Positions 26,967 through 39,838 of a stretch of DNA of 64,000 nt are shown in pieces. Location of the stretch: NCBI RefSeq assembly GCF_004027225.2, contig NC_044284.2:13248501-13312500 (forward strand), given 5' to 3'. Source of the stretch: Strigops habroptila. Lineage: Eukaryota > Chordata > Aves > Psittaciformes > Psittacidae. The translations under genes and the position numbers were made by a program. Position 1 is the stretch's first letter. Each line of letters opens with the position of its first letter. The notes below the pieces were generated by a model, which made no database searches, had not been told where the DNA came from, and saw only the letters and a list, made by a program, of their open reading frames with translations.

Positions 26967-28468
26967 CATCATAGAATCATAGAATCATAGAATCGTAAGG
27001 GTTGGAAGGGACCTTAAGGTCATCTAGTTCCAACCCCCCTGCCATGGGCAGAGACACCTTGCCCTAAACCACGTGGTTCAAGGCTCTGTCCAACCTGGCC
27101 TTGAACACTGCCAGGGATGGAGCATCCACAACCTCCCTGGGCAACCCATTCCAGTGCTTCACCACCCTCACTGTAAAGAACTTCTTCCTTATATCTAATC
27201 TAAACTTCCCCTGTTTAAGTTTGAACCCATTACCCCTTGTCCTACCACTACAGTCCCTAAGGAAGAGTCCCTCCCCAGCATCCTTGTAGACCCCCTTCAG
27301 ATACTGGAAGGCTGCTATGAGGCCTCCACGCAGCCTTCTCTTCTCCAGGCTGAACAGCCCCAACTCTCTCAGCCTGTCTTCATACAGGAGGTGCTCCAGC
27401 CCTCTTATCATCCTCGTGGCCCTCCTCTGGACTCGCTCCAACAGCTCCATGTCCTTTTTATGTTGAGGACACCAGAATTGTATGCAGTACTCCAAGCGAG
27501 GTCTCACGAGAGCAGAGTAGAGGGGCAGGATCACCTCCTTCGACCTGCTGGTCACGCTTCTTTTGATGCAGCCCAGGATACGGTTGGCTTTCTGGGCTGC
27601 AAGTGCACACTGCCGGCTCATGTTAAGCTTCTCATCAACCAACACCCCCAAGTCCTTTTCTGCAGGGCTGCCCTGAATCTCTTCTCTGCCCAACCTGTAG
27701 CAGTGCCTGGGATTGCCCCGACCCAGGTGTAGGACCTTACACTTGGCTTGGTTAAACTTCATAAGGTTGGCATCGGCCCACCTCACAAGCCTGTCAAGGT
27801 CCCTCTGGATGGCATCCCTTCCCTCCAGCGTATCAACCGAACCACACAGCTTGGTGTCATCGGCAAACTTGCTGAGGGCGCACTCAATCCCACTGTCCAT
27901 GTCGCCGACAAAGATGTTGAACAGGACCGGTCCCAACACCGATCCCTGAGGGACACCACTCGTTACAGGTTTCCAACTGGACATCGAGCCATTTACCACA
28001 ACTCTTTGCGTGCGGCCATCGAGCCAGTTTTTTATCCACCGAGTGGTCCATCTATCAAATTGATGTCTCTCCAATTTAGAGACAAGGATGTCGTGCGGGA
28101 CAGTGTCGAATGCTTTGCACAAGTCCAGGTAGATGACGTCAACTGCTCTGCCCCTGTCCATCAGTTCCGTGGTTCCATCATAGAAGGCCACCAAATTGGT
28201 CACGCAGGATTTCCCCCTAGTGAAGCCATGTTGGCTGTCACCAACCACCTCGTTGTTTTTCATGTGCCTTAGCATGTTTTCCAGGAGAAACTGTTCCAAG
28301 ATTTTGCCAGGCACAGAGGTGAGACTGACTGGTCTGTAGTTCCCCGGGTCTTCCACCTTCCCCTTCTTGAAAATGGGGGTTATATTACCCTTCTTCCAGT
28401 CATCGGGAATTTCACCTGACTGCCAGGATTTTTCGAATATGATGGACAGTGGTTTAGCAACTTCAAAG
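26967..28468 (-). mobile_element. CR1 LINE, 5'-truncated, about 1.5 kb, 3' end complete
   Basis: This CR1 non-LTR retrotransposon lies on the minus strand. Its 3' terminus at the low-coordinate end carries three to four copies of the ATTCTATG octamer (read on the minus strand) that mark genuine CR1 3' ends, followed inward by the GTTGGAAGGGACC 3' UTR block. The 5' end is truncated inside the reverse-transcriptase domain near 28460-28470, where CR1 homology gives way to unrelated sequence, as is usual for CR1 copies. The retained frame is completely open, which makes this the youngest-looking element in the window. It has no promoter or ORF1 and so cannot be autonomous. Confidence 0.97.
27064..28468 (-). 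CDS. CR1 reverse transcriptase, C-terminal part, open frame (partial ORF2)
   Basis: An uninterrupted minus-strand frame of about 468 CR1-derived codons (475 counting a short non-CR1 lead-in to 28491) ends at a stop at 27064. It is the RNA-dependent DNA polymerase of a CR1 LINE, which would copy its own RNA at a nicked chromosomal target. Counting from 28491, visible motifs are: [10 protein letters not shown] at residues 51-60; YLDLCKAFD at 121-129 with the motif A aspartate at 123; [10 protein letters not shown] at 179-188; the catalytic FADD box at 209-212; and the CR1-typical C-terminal region ([26 protein letters not shown]). The apurinic endonuclease domain and the N-terminal RT part are missing, so it is a 5'-truncated fragment. 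The nominal start at 28491 is a GTG in flanking DNA and has no meaning. Expression is not expected. Confidence 0.93.
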
Positions 28469-29237
28469 AAGGTAGGTGGCCTGAAGAACACAAGGAAAGC
28501 ATCTTCTAAAGAGCCAAATCTGAGCCCTGCACCTGTTGAAAGCAGTTATAGCTTTAGCATCAACTACAGATGGATGCTACATACATCCTCTTCTGTTTTC
28601 AGAAACTTCTTTTCCTAGTCCTTTTTCTGTCTTTGCGTGTAAGTGTGGAAAAAACTTCATTTTGTTAAACTGTTTGTCTTTGGAGATCCTTTGTACTTCC
28701 TCTTTTACCAGCAGGCTGTGTCCATTGCCCAGTTTTCCCACTCTTAACAAACTCTGGGTTCAGCTTGATTCAGTTTTGTTTTTCTGGAATTACTTGTCTA
28801 TTGTAAGCAGTCCATTTCAAGCTCTCTTTTGTAAGAGATTCACATCATTTGATCCCTTTACATTACTTTATGGAGCATGGTACAGAGAGTACCCACCCTC
28901 TCAGGTCCTGAAATCTGTCCTTGGACTCCTCAAAAGGTCCAAACTCAGAGGAAGAGAGGGAACATATGCACCATTCCCCAGCAGCATCAAGGTCACAGTT
29001 GTGTGTGATGTCTAATATAATGCCTTTTCAGAGGATGTGTCAAGAAAATGAGGAACAGAGATTACGAAAAGAAACACTTAACCACAGAAACCTTACTCTT
29101 AAAAGCCCTGGAGAAACACAGATCTCTGAAAACGAACAAAAGAAATCTCCAGAGGCACGCTGGCCTGCAGTCCAAGCTCACAGGCCTGACACGGGTCCGT
29201 GTTTTAGGTGGATCTGACCTCCTTCTGCCACCACTCT
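28469..29237. other. Unique spacer between CR1 copies
   Basis: About 770 bases of unique DNA. A plus-strand frame of 159 codons at 28536-29015 is open but shows no family motif and is taken as chance. Confidence 0.5.
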
Positions 29238-29360
29238 CACAGAATCATACAATTGTAGAATCATAGAAGGTTGGAAGGGGCCTTAAAGATCATGTAGTTT
29301 CAACCTCCTGCCACTGGCAGGGATACCTTCCACTAGACCAGGTTTCTCAAAGCCCCAGTA
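29238..29360 (-). mobile_element. Short CR1 3'-end fragment
   Basis: About 120 bases on the minus strand holding only the last part of the CR1 3' UTR. It starts with imperfect octamer repeats (AGAATCATAC, AGAATCATAG on the plus strand), then GGTTGGAAGGGGCC and the block ending near CTAGACCAGG. It is a severely truncated copy, and its octamers have begun to decay. Confidence 0.88.
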
Positions 29361-29462
29361 CTTCAGTGCATATCTGTGCACTAGTCACCACCATGCCTCA
29401 CGCAAGGTCTCCTTAACACCTCCACTCTTCTTCAGCTCTCTCCAACCTTAACCATTCTATAA

Positions 29463-29748
29463 TTCTGTTAGTGATAGGACTAGGGGTAATGGGTTCAAAC
29501 TTAAACAGGGGAAATTTAGGTTAGATGTAAGGAAAAAATTCTTTACTGTGAGGGTGGTGAGGCACTGGAACAGGCTGCCCAAGGAAGCTCTGGATGCCCC
29601 ATCCCTGGCAGTATTCAAGGCCAGGTTGGACAGAGCCTTGAGCGACCTGGTCTAGTGCGAGGCATCCCTGTCCATGGCAGGCGGGGTGGAACTAGATGAT
29701 CTTAAAGCCTCTTCCAACCCAAACCATTCTATGATTCTATGATTCACG
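29463..29748 (+). mobile_element. CR1 3'-end fragment, opposite orientation
   Basis: About 285 bases on the plus strand. It begins in the last coding stretch of CR1 pol (GGGTTCAAACTTAAACAGGG, equivalent to [13 protein letters not shown] in the 27-kb copy) and runs through the 3' UTR (TGGAACTAGATGATCTTAAA) to a terminal ATTCTATGATTCTATGATT octamer tail. Frame-breaking changes are present relative to the 27-kb copy. It lies about 100 bp from the minus-strand fragment at 29238-29360, forming an inverted pair. Confidence 0.93.
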
Positions 29749-32700
29749 TGGTCTTTGCTCCTTGGCCTTCTTCACTCTATTGTTCTTGCTCAGAAAGACA
29801 ACCCGAGAGAGGAGGCACTGCTGGGAGCACTGGACTGCTATTCTTCCCTCTCCAGCCACAGCCCTGAGGGACGTGGCAGCACCATCCATACCCAGCCCCA
29901 CTAGCTCCCCTTATCCTGCTTTCATACACAACACAAACCACTGCTAGTGAATGCACCTATATGGTATAATTTCACGTGGGGCAAATATTTTTCCTCCAGC
30001 TTTTTCAGTTTTTTAGATGGAAGCCTTACCAATGCATGGAAAGCAGAGCTCCTGCAACAGCTCGGGCAATCAGTGTTCAGGCTAAAGTGCCAGGAGCCTA
30101 CCCAGGTAACCTAGCATACTATTAATACAAGAGAATGCAATAATAATGTATATAAGAATAAATTTGTAAATATTACTGATTAAACTTCAGATCAATAGAT
30201 GTTTTACATATCAGAGTAAACATATAAACTTCAGTACCAGTTTAAGCTTCTCATCATCTAATTCATTTGTTGATTCATTTGTCTTTTCTATAATCTGATC
30301 TATTGGTCTGGTTCTCCAACATAAAAACCATTATTGCAGCAAATGTCACAATTTTAATTTGTAACCAGGGTCCCAGACACATCCTATAAAATATTATTTT
30401 AATCCCTTAAAAGGAGAAGGGGAATTTTTCATGCATTAGTTGGACATTAATATAGCAATAAATGTCATTGCACGTTAAATATAGTAATCAGTGTCTTGCA
30501 ATGCAGGTGTAATTTAAAATATAAATAAATGTTGACTATAGGAATGTGAAAATCCTTATATTTATGTTTAGTTAGTACACAAATCTGCTAGAGAAAGAAA
30601 ACAACTAGAGTCATCTTGGCCCCGACATACTCGTTCAGCTACCACAAAGCTAAAAGAATGGCACATCTGTGTGAAAGAGGGTGAGGAAATAGACCCAGCA
30701 CCTCTCTCAAAAGTGGTTCAGCAGAGCCATCCTAGGGCTGCAGAGACAGCGCCCAGGGGATCACTCACCTGGAGCCTACCTGTAAGCCTTAAGGATTGCA
30801 GTTGGGTCCTCTCCATAATTAATCCTCCCTAATTCAGATCTCTTACATGAGATGAATCCTTGCCTATCTCATCCCTGCGCACTAAGGAGCCAAGATAACA
30901 CCCACTTATCTGTACCTGAAGTGCCACGGATGCCATTCCTACTCTTCTCCACCACTTGGACCTTTTTTTGGCAGGAAGGCCAGCTGTATGCCAGACAGAC
31001 TTGTGTAAAGATGTCTTTAAAAAAAACTAAAGCATTCACATCATGCAAAACATTGCAAGTACACATAAAGTGGCATGATATGAATTCATGCTAGTAATTC
31101 AAATATTCAGAGTGGATAAAAGAACAACTGAAGTGATCCCAGATAAAGCAAGGAATTCTATTTACTCTAGTAACTGTTTAAAACTTTTCTCACAAACTTC
31201 CCTTTTGCTTACAGTGGAGGAATATGCAATTACTGGTACATATTACACACACCAAAATTTCTGAGGTTAAAGCAGATGCCTTTGGATTAATAGGCAAGGG
31301 CTTGCCCGATGGCTGGTCTTTACACTAATCCTTATCATGTGTCTAAAAAGTTAATCAGCAGTGTATCACCCAAAGGGTCAACAGGAGCCACTCCACTAAG
31401 AACTGCTCTTGGAGACCCCATTCTCGCTGTGGAGACAATTTCTCCATCCTCCTTAACCCTGGGCCTGCGCAACCCCACTGCAGACTGGCTGGGTGGCCAG
31501 AAGCTACGGCAGGTGGCATGGATGTGAAGGAGACAGTAAAGCTGAATGCATGCAGGCTTGCATTTATGCGATGAGTCAAGACATGTTCCCTTTAGCACTA
31601 AAATACTCCTAGTATTAGAATAATTATTTTCTCTGGAAAAAAGAACAATGCTGCAAATTAATATTGTTGGTAGCTATCTGAATATGCACAGAGAGGCCTT
31701 TCTCTATTATAAAATCACAGTGAAGGTCTTTATTTACAGAGTATTCAGTTAATCATCTAACAGGACTGATTCATCTGTTTTTCACAGCAATGACAAATAC
31801 TTCAAATTCAGAATGATGTATAGCTTTTTGTTTTTTTCTTTTCAGGTAAACAGATGAACTATTGTTATGAACTTCTAATATAACATACCTTCATATGGAA
31901 AGTCAAGATTTTTAGGGGGGGGCGTGAAGGGGGTGAAGTTGTTAAAGTAATTTTTAAATGTGCACATGGGTATAGGACATTTTAAATGAGAACAAATAAT
32001 AGAGCATCTTTTCCACGTATTCCCTCACAAACACCATAGTAAATAAGATAGTATTTTGAGAGTTTGTACAAGTTTTCAGACATGAAGAAAAAAATAAAAT
32101 TGCCAGTGAAAGTTCTTTCCAATACCCTGCTATATTGAGTATAAATATGAGTTTACCAGACATATAGATCATTACTTCCTATTAAAAAAAAAAAAAAGGA
32201 GAAAAAAAAGCTGAAGGAAACTTCAGAAATAAATTAACTAATCTCCTCTACCAGTTTGTGTGGAAAAGCATACCTCCAGTGCTTTGAACTACAAAAACAT
32301 CTGTATTATTGTTTATGTATTTCTGATACGAACCATACTTCAATAGGCTAAAATCTGTTTTGATGTGTAGATCTTATGCTATAATCTATTAAAGCAATTG
32401 AATGGACCATACTCTTAGCAAGAGACTCAGCTTTTCAATAAATAAAATGCCTTTTCCTAAAATCCATCACAAGCTGTTAATTTGTATCTGCAGAATTCCA
32501 CTCTGATGATTACAGAATGCTCTTGAAGTTACTCTTTTGCAGTAATACAGCAACACAACCAATTTCATAGCAAATCCAGTCAAACAATTAATGTTTAACA
32601 TCATTTGAAACTTGAAAGCATAATTAGTGATCTTTCTAGCTACCTAAAACAGTTGGTTAGTGCTGCCCTTCACTGGTTCGTAATGGTATATCACAAATCA

Positions 32701-35700
32701 AAACTAATGGTTACCTGACAAAAGTGTGGTTCAGCCACATGAAAACTAGCTGAGTTTTCCCTACTTTGCTCTCCAAGAGCAAAGAGATTAATACTCCTAT
32801 CAAATGAATACCCCAAAATGCCTCTTCATAATCTAGGTTTTCAAGCAGTAAATGCTTTTATATTCTTATTTCTCCTTTTCAACGGGATGGATAAGATAAT
32901 TTCAAATACTACCTCTGCCCATTGTTCTTGTGGTTTTATCCCATGTCAGAGCATTACTGTAATTCACTCCTGAATGTTAACTTACTTATGCTTTTCCTCC
33001 ATGAAAGAAATCCACCAACAACAGAACAATGAAAATCATCCCTGGAGGGTTTCTGTTCAACATTAAAATATTGGGCCAATTAAAATTGGTACTAGGTAAT
33101 GTCATATTTGCGCAGGAACACGTGTGTGATTGGGTAAATAACTGGTAGTTCTCAGTATGTACTTTTTGCCCTGTTGAGGGAACAGAATATAGCTGGTTCT
33201 TTAACACAGAAAATGTAATTGTTGTTTTACCCAAACATTAAACTCTATTTGGGAATCAAATTCAGAGTGGCTGGTTGTTTCAGCTAGCTATCATATACAT
33301 AGTATGAGAGCTACATGTCTTTAAAAAGCTATTTTTGAAAAGGAAATACGTTTAGGGTAGTATTAACAGCTGCGAGATATCTGACAACAGATGAATTACT
33401 GTTAATTACTGTACATACATAGCACATCCGACCTTAGATGCATAAGTCAGATTAGAGCAGTGTTAGGCTCTGTACGCAAATGTAAGAAGCAGTCCCTGAC
33501 TCCGAAGCTTGACAAGTCTATCTGCTAAAAAAATACAAGCACATGAAATATTTTTAAGATACAGAATTAAAAGATAAAACCTCCATTTCAAAAACAGGTT
33601 CGATATTTTTTGACAAATAATCTATTCCTTTTTATAATATATTATGCTTACTATTATGTTTGAAAAATGGCTGAAGCTTGCAACGGTGCTGTCCATTTCC
33701 ACAGAACATTTCAGTCTTAAAAGCCTTTTTGCAAAATGCAGAAAAAACCCTTTGCTGTGCACATTTTTGATCAATTGTATTAATAGCTGTACCCTGTGGT
33801 CACCCATGCATGTGAGTAGGCTCCCCTAGGACTCAGATCAGTTACATCAAGATGAGTCTTTGTGAAGCTCTAGGTGTCTGTGGGTTTCCAGCAGAAAGGG
33901 TGCCAAAACCAGAAGGTGAACTGAGCAGAGAGAAATTCAGAAAATGGGGAATTTTGAAAACTTTCCTCCAAAACACCTTGGACAATACCATTCAGGGAGT
34001 TTGTCACTGTAAAAATGGCTAACTCAGCTGAGCCTGGTTACTCTGAACCCATCCTTCTTAGAGCACCCTATTTTCAATTGATTAATTAGTGCTGGCCCAT
34101 GAATAGCAATTCAACTTTTATAATCTTTGTCTTCTACTGAATGCATAATGATAGTGTGAAAATGGTTCAAATAAATCTCTTTCATCTCCTCTCTTATTTC
34201 ATGCTGAAACAATAAGGTTTACATTTTCTGGAAGGTTTAACCAGTTTCTGAGGACCCTCATATCATCCACACTGCTAACCACAGGCAGTAAACAGAAGAG
34301 TTAAGCCTTCAACATAGATGAGAGTTCTCTGAAGAGAGTTACCAGTTGTTTGGAACAGTATAAATCAAAGCAGAACAAATACAGAAACTATGAAGTTTTA
34401 ACAAAACAGACTAAGAAAACATCCCATGTTTTGTTACTCCTCTGGTGTGAGCATATCTCTACCTTTCCCAAAAGCCAGCCCAGCCTCCTCTGGAAAGACA
34501 GCTACTTCCAGTGCAGTTCAGCAAACCACAGTGACATGCAGCTTCTCTGGTGATGAGACAAACTATATTCCATCTTGTACCAGAAATCAGTGTTAAAATA
34601 CAATGCAATTTGTTAAGGAGGGCTCATGAGCACAGCTACAGCTTTCAGCCCAATGGCGGCTGCTGGCTGTGCTAACACAGGAGGAGCAGTCATGCCATAA
34701 CCGAGAGCAGCAGCACTGCAGGCCACCAGGTGGGACAGCCATTAAGAGCAATACAACCCAAAGGCTTTGCCAGGAGGTTTCTCAGCTACTGCTGTTTTCT
34801 AGGAAAAGATGAAACCTAAAGATACGGGGCTTTGAAGGGAGGAATCAATAGGTGAGAGAAAGGTGTACCTAGATGTGCTACCCTGCACCACCCCGGTATC
34901 TTGTTCTGCACTGCACAGTCATTCTCTGCCCAACTGTTGGAATGACTTTGACCCTAAGGAGGTCGTTTCCTTCTTTCCACTGCAGACATGAGTATTGATG
35001 CTTTCGTATCTCATTTTCCCTCCTCTACATTGCCGGGATTTTCCAGATTGCTGTCTATATTTTCTTTGGGAACAGCTGCAAAGATTTTTATATTAGCCAC
35101 TTCCCTTTTTTCAATAATTATCAACTATTTTTCTTTTGGGAAAAGAAAAAAAAAGTGTGAAGCATTTCTTATTTTCAAAGGAAAACATTTAGTTTAATGA
35201 CATATCTGTTCACAAAACAAATCACCAGTGATTGAAAATAGAATGTATGCTACCACTTTGTGAAAGTCATTTACAGCACAGAAAGATCACTTTGGCAGAC
35301 ACATTTATGTCTATACGAGATTAGATTTTGCATTTATTACAGGCATGTGGCATATTATTAATTATTAACACCAAAAATAAATGTTTATGTTTGCAGAAAA
35401 ACAAGCTGCTAAATTCTGAAAAAATATTGTCAAGGATTTACACATTGTGTCATGTGTGTTATGTAAATGGAAACAGCAGAGATTCAGTATTTATTATTAG
35501 AACAAAGCACTTTACATCCTGTGAGAGGAAATCCAGGCTGTAATTTTTGTGCATTTCTGAATCAACAAGTCCGATACTTAAGAATAACCCTTTGTACATT
35601 AAAAAACTGACTTTGCCTTCTCACAGAGGGCACACCTTATGGAACCCCTTTGCCCACATTCCATGGGGAACTGCATGGGAATTACAAACATGCTTCTCCC

Positions 35701-38700
35701 AGCAGACCTGAAATGGTTCATTTTCCATCTGAGACCCGAGGAATGAGTAATGGGGTTCCATGTCGTGCCAGCAGGAAACAATCGCAGTCAAATGAAAAAC
35801 CTGCTGATGAGGTAGTCTCTCTCCCAGATTTCCTACAGACCCAATTTCAAGATTTCAGACCAAGATGTCCTGCTCAGAGAAGCTCTCAGACCTGAAACAT
35901 GATTGGAAAAAAATCTCCTTACCCTCTAAGGAGAAAAAGTCATTATCAAGCTGTATGGAAATAGAGGCAGGAGTAGGATGTCAAACTCGCGTATCTCTTT
36001 ATGCAGTGTGCATCCATGCAACATCATACTCCCAGCTGGCTGCCCAGATTCCCTTACTCAGGCTAGAGGGCCTCTGAGAGCACTGCCTTTTCCATTAGAA
36101 CTTCCCAGCGCTGCTAGCTGGGTCTGCTCTGGGCAGACCGCTATGATGGAAGCCCTGGTCTAGACAAGGCACTTGTAGCTGCCAGCATGCTTCTGTTCTG
36201 CCATCCATCCTGCTCTGAGAAAACCTCTTACTAACTGTATTGTGATGGAGGTTTCAGAGCAATAGGCAATATTTTTTTCAGTAGCCTCCCTGTCCCCTGC
36301 CCTTGAGCTGTGCTGAAGCTCAAGCAGTGGCAAAACGCTGCTTGGGGATGTCTGTGGTTTTGCTTCTTCGCTGAACAGAGCCAGGATTTGCCCCCCTGCC
36401 TGCACAAATGCGGAAACCTTTTGATTTTGTCATTTATCTAAATATAGCTTTCCAATCATTCTGGAAATTACGCTGCTGAAGGCACTAAAGGTGCAAGTCC
36501 AGACCAACATTCAAATCCTCGCCAACCAATTGACTTTATGGGACTGTAAACTATTGTGGGCAAAGCAGCAATAAAGTGGACAGACAGGCTCTGCCTCTGG
36601 GAAAGTTTGCAGCTTCTTGTCTATTTCTACCCCTGCCTCAGCTCAGCAGAGGAAGGCAGGGGCAAATTAGCACTCCTCCTGCTCTTGCCTCCCACACCTT
36701 TTGCCTCCTGCTTCACAAAACCTACTTCATCTGACAGGAAAAGAGGTCAGAAACATGTACACAGTGCGCTGGAGGAGCAGAGCAGCACATGGACCAGGCA
36801 GCAGCTCCGCAGCACAGAAATGCACAGTGGCACCGGACCACTCTCTGCACAGCAGGACCCTGCCACTGCTCAAATGTTGCCTGCTCCCCTCTTCCCCACC
36901 TGACACCGCCCCTGCCATGATCAGCCTCTGTTTTGAGGTCAGCCCTCAGCCACTGCATCATGTCACATCTGCACATTTCTCTTCAAGCCTCAGATACTGC
37001 TACGCTGAAATGCTGGGATTCAGGCAGGGAAGCTCCCCATGCCTTTGGACACATTCCTAGGGGCACCTGCTACTTCAGGCAAAGGCAGGGACTCTGCTAC
37101 TGCCCAGCGCAGTGTCCTCTACTGCAGGCAAATGCATTGATAACACAATTGTGCTGTACCATCAGAGGTCAACTCGGACTGGAGCAGGTAATAAAAGATT
37201 CATAGTGGCACATGAGGGGATGCACTAAATATTCAACCACAACTTGAAATCATGCAAAGTTTGATTAGGTTTAGGACTTGGTTAAAAACTCACAGTTCAG
37301 CTGGTGTTCCACAGAAAAGTTTGCAATCAGCGATACCTCTTCTGCAATTCATGCTACAAGTTATGCCTTGTAGCAAGGAGTATCTTAATAGGCATAGATG
37401 CTCCCACGCTCAGGCCAGTAATCAAAAATTAATCCCTTTCCCTGATTCTGTTAGGAACCAATACCAGCTATTACTGAGAAGACATAAGAAATACTGCTGG
37501 AGGCACTTTCAAGATAACACATTCCCAGGGTTGTGACTTTCCATCCTTTGGTATTTTATGACTGTCTAAATATTCATTTTAGCCCATTTCTAACCCAGTA
37601 AGGCAGGTAGTGGGACCTGCAGTAGTCTGTATGTATTTAAATATTCCATTCAAACTGTCATTAATCTTATTTTCTGTCTAAATATCAAATCTGTTTTAGT
37701 AATCCTACTAAGGTCCAGTCTCAAGGTGCTGTGGCAGCGAGTTCCTCAGTCCATTTACATGTGAACAACCATTACTCACTACTGAAGGAGCTGTCAGAAA
37801 TTCAATACAGGCATCCACACAGTATTTTCAGTTTGATTATAAAGGCATCATCCTTTCCCCATTTTACTCCAGCTTATGACTCTAACAAGAACAAAACCAA
37901 CACAGGCAAGTCTCCTCTAGCTGCTGAATTCCATCTGCTTTTCCATCCTTGAAACAGCCTTTGACAAAGAATTTAAATCAAATCCCTTTTTTCTGATGAG
38001 CTTAAAATTTGACTGTGAAGTTTGGCCACATTCTCAGACTGGATTTGATTTCTAGTCATCATTTTTTCCAGGACAGCACATCTAATCTCAGACTGGGTGC
38101 CACTGTACTCGAACCAGCTGCTCCAGCTTTGATACAGAAGAGGCTAATATCATTAGCAGAAAAACTTAATGATGTTTGACATCTTGCCTTTAATCTCTGT
38201 GGCCAGCCAGTCCCACCAGCCAAGCAATGGTCTCAGCAGACAGAAGGACAGAAAACTTCCAACCCAGCCCCATAGCTGAGATTTAGGGCACGCCGCCTGA
38301 GCCGCACAAGGTGATTATTGTGACGTGAAGAGCTGTGCTCTCTGCACATGGGAAGAAGGCTTCCTCTCCCAGTTCAAGTCTAAAGCAAGAGAGCCCTCCT
38401 CAAGCACTCCAGAACCACTCACCTTGCAGCATCTGCAAACAGCTGACCCGGACCTGCCCACAGCTGGCCAAAGCCACCATGCCTGGAGCGCCTCCGAGGC
38501 AAAGGTCCTCAATACCTGCCAGGGGCAGCATGGCTGGTCCACCCCCACGTGCTGCTGCAGGGACTTGGCTCAGTGCATATGGTGTCTTGCACTTTGCTTT
38601 ACAGCCATCCATCTGTCTTGTATTTATGGAACCAACCCATTTCTTCTACCCGCAGTGAAACTGCCCCTCTCCTTTACAAAAGGCTCTATGGAGCCTTGAT

Positions 38701-39499
38701 ACCTGAAACATTCCCAGTTCAAGTGGAAAGAGAAAACTACTCATTTTCGTCTTCTATCCTTTTGTACCAGCTCAGAGGCAATTTCCCTGCACCAGGAGGC
38801 TGCAAACAGAGCAAGAACTGCTTTGGGGGCTGAAAAACCCTGAAGCTTAATTTTTCCACCCCTTTGATCATTCCTGGCTTCCCACACAAGCGGCTTTTCC
38901 ACGTATGAGGTACCTGCACTGACGCAACCACAGAGATGCCAGAGAAAAAGTGGAAAGAGCAAAGCAACACCACTGCCCACACAGGGAAACAAAAGCTGTG
39001 AGGAACTAGAAGGCATCTTTTTACTCAGCTGGTTTAGCTAGCCATAAGGGAAAGAAGCAAAATGCCCTTCTTAATGGCTCCTGCCAGTTATGTACACAAC
39101 CTATCAAATTCCATGGCCCAAATGGAGAACAAGTCTCTCACTCTATCAGAAATCCTCTGCCTCATTTCATACGGTAAGGTCCTGGCATTGCAAATTGCCA
39201 AATCTTGTCAACCAAACACAATAGCACTGTTGCCTACATAAACACGTTTAATACCTCTTAACATGCAAAACACGCAAACAAATGATAAACACGGCTCCTG
39301 AGTGTTCACAATACGGTCAGTGTTTGACTGCCAGAGATGGCACCTGGAGTCGAGGAAATTCAGTAACCAGGTAGTTGCCAGGAGTAAGCATGATTCCTTC
39401 ACGGGACTCACTAAGCATTATTAGTTTTAGATACTGTTTTATAGCCCGGAAAAGTCTGAAGGGGAAAACTGTACGTCTCATTTAAATAACAGAAGTGGA
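29749..39499. other. Gene-free upstream flank adjoining the NTNG1 promoter
   Basis: Unique, mostly AT-rich DNA without a recognisable exon or repeat family. GC rises in patches at about 36.6-37.1 kb and 38.2-38.7 kb, where overlapping short frames open on both strands; none has a motif. A 14-base A run lies at 32184-32197. Distal regulatory elements for the downstream gene would be expected here, but none can be named from sequence alone. Confidence 0.55.
32184..32197. repeat. Poly(A) run of 14 bases
   Basis: An uninterrupted A run followed by a short purine stretch (GGAG then eight A). It is a simple homopolymer with no associated retrocopy recognised. Confidence 0.85.
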
Positions 39500-39553
39500 G
39501 CGGGTGGGTGCAGGGGGGAACCGAGCAGGCAGAGCAGAATGCGGGGCCGGAGT

Positions 39554-39561
39554 ATTTGCAT
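39554..39561 (+). promoter_or_regulatory. POU octamer motif at the CpG island edge
   Basis: A perfect ATTTGCAT octamer, the binding site of POU-homeodomain factors, sits about 280 bp upstream of the TATA-like box at the 5' border of the CpG island. NTNG1 is a neuronal gene, and POU III/IV factors act in neurons, so a role is plausible. One 8-mer is weak evidence. Confidence 0.3.
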
Positions 39562-39830
39562 CTCTCTGGAGCCCAGAGGGACTGGAACGAGGAGGGCGAT
39601 CACACCACCACCGCAACAGTACAAATAATGCTTTCTCCCTGTTTCGGTAGCACTCCGGTGCTACGGGCTGACGAAGGATCCGCGCCCAGCCCTGCGCCGG
39701 GACCCTCCTGCAAGCCGGGCGGGACGCTGCCCTGGCCCCACGCCCACGCGCCGCCGGGCGCGGACAGCGGAAGCCCTTACGGCGGTCTCCGCGTGTGCGT
39801 TAGCGGACTGAAGCCGAAATAAAGAAGGAA

Positions 39831-39838
39831 ATAAAAGG
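39831..39838 (+). promoter_or_regulatory. TATA-like box ATAAAAGG inside the CpG island
   Basis: An isolated A/T-rich patch (39816-39838) in an otherwise GC-rich island contains ATAAAAGG, close to the TATA consensus. If functional, transcription would start about 25-30 bp downstream, near 39860-39870, which gives a first exon of about 760 bases up to the donor at 40626. Most CpG-island promoters lack TATA, so this may be coincidental. Confidence 0.35.

Noticed and set aside
26642..26974. A 110-codon plus-strand frame next to the CR1 3' end
   Set aside because: It has no family motif, starts in AT-rich intergenic DNA and ends in the CR1 octamer repeats; chance is sufficient.
27391..28272. Plus-strand frames of 78-174 codons inside the CR1 copy
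   Set aside because: They are antisense shadows of the open CR1 reverse-transcriptase frame.
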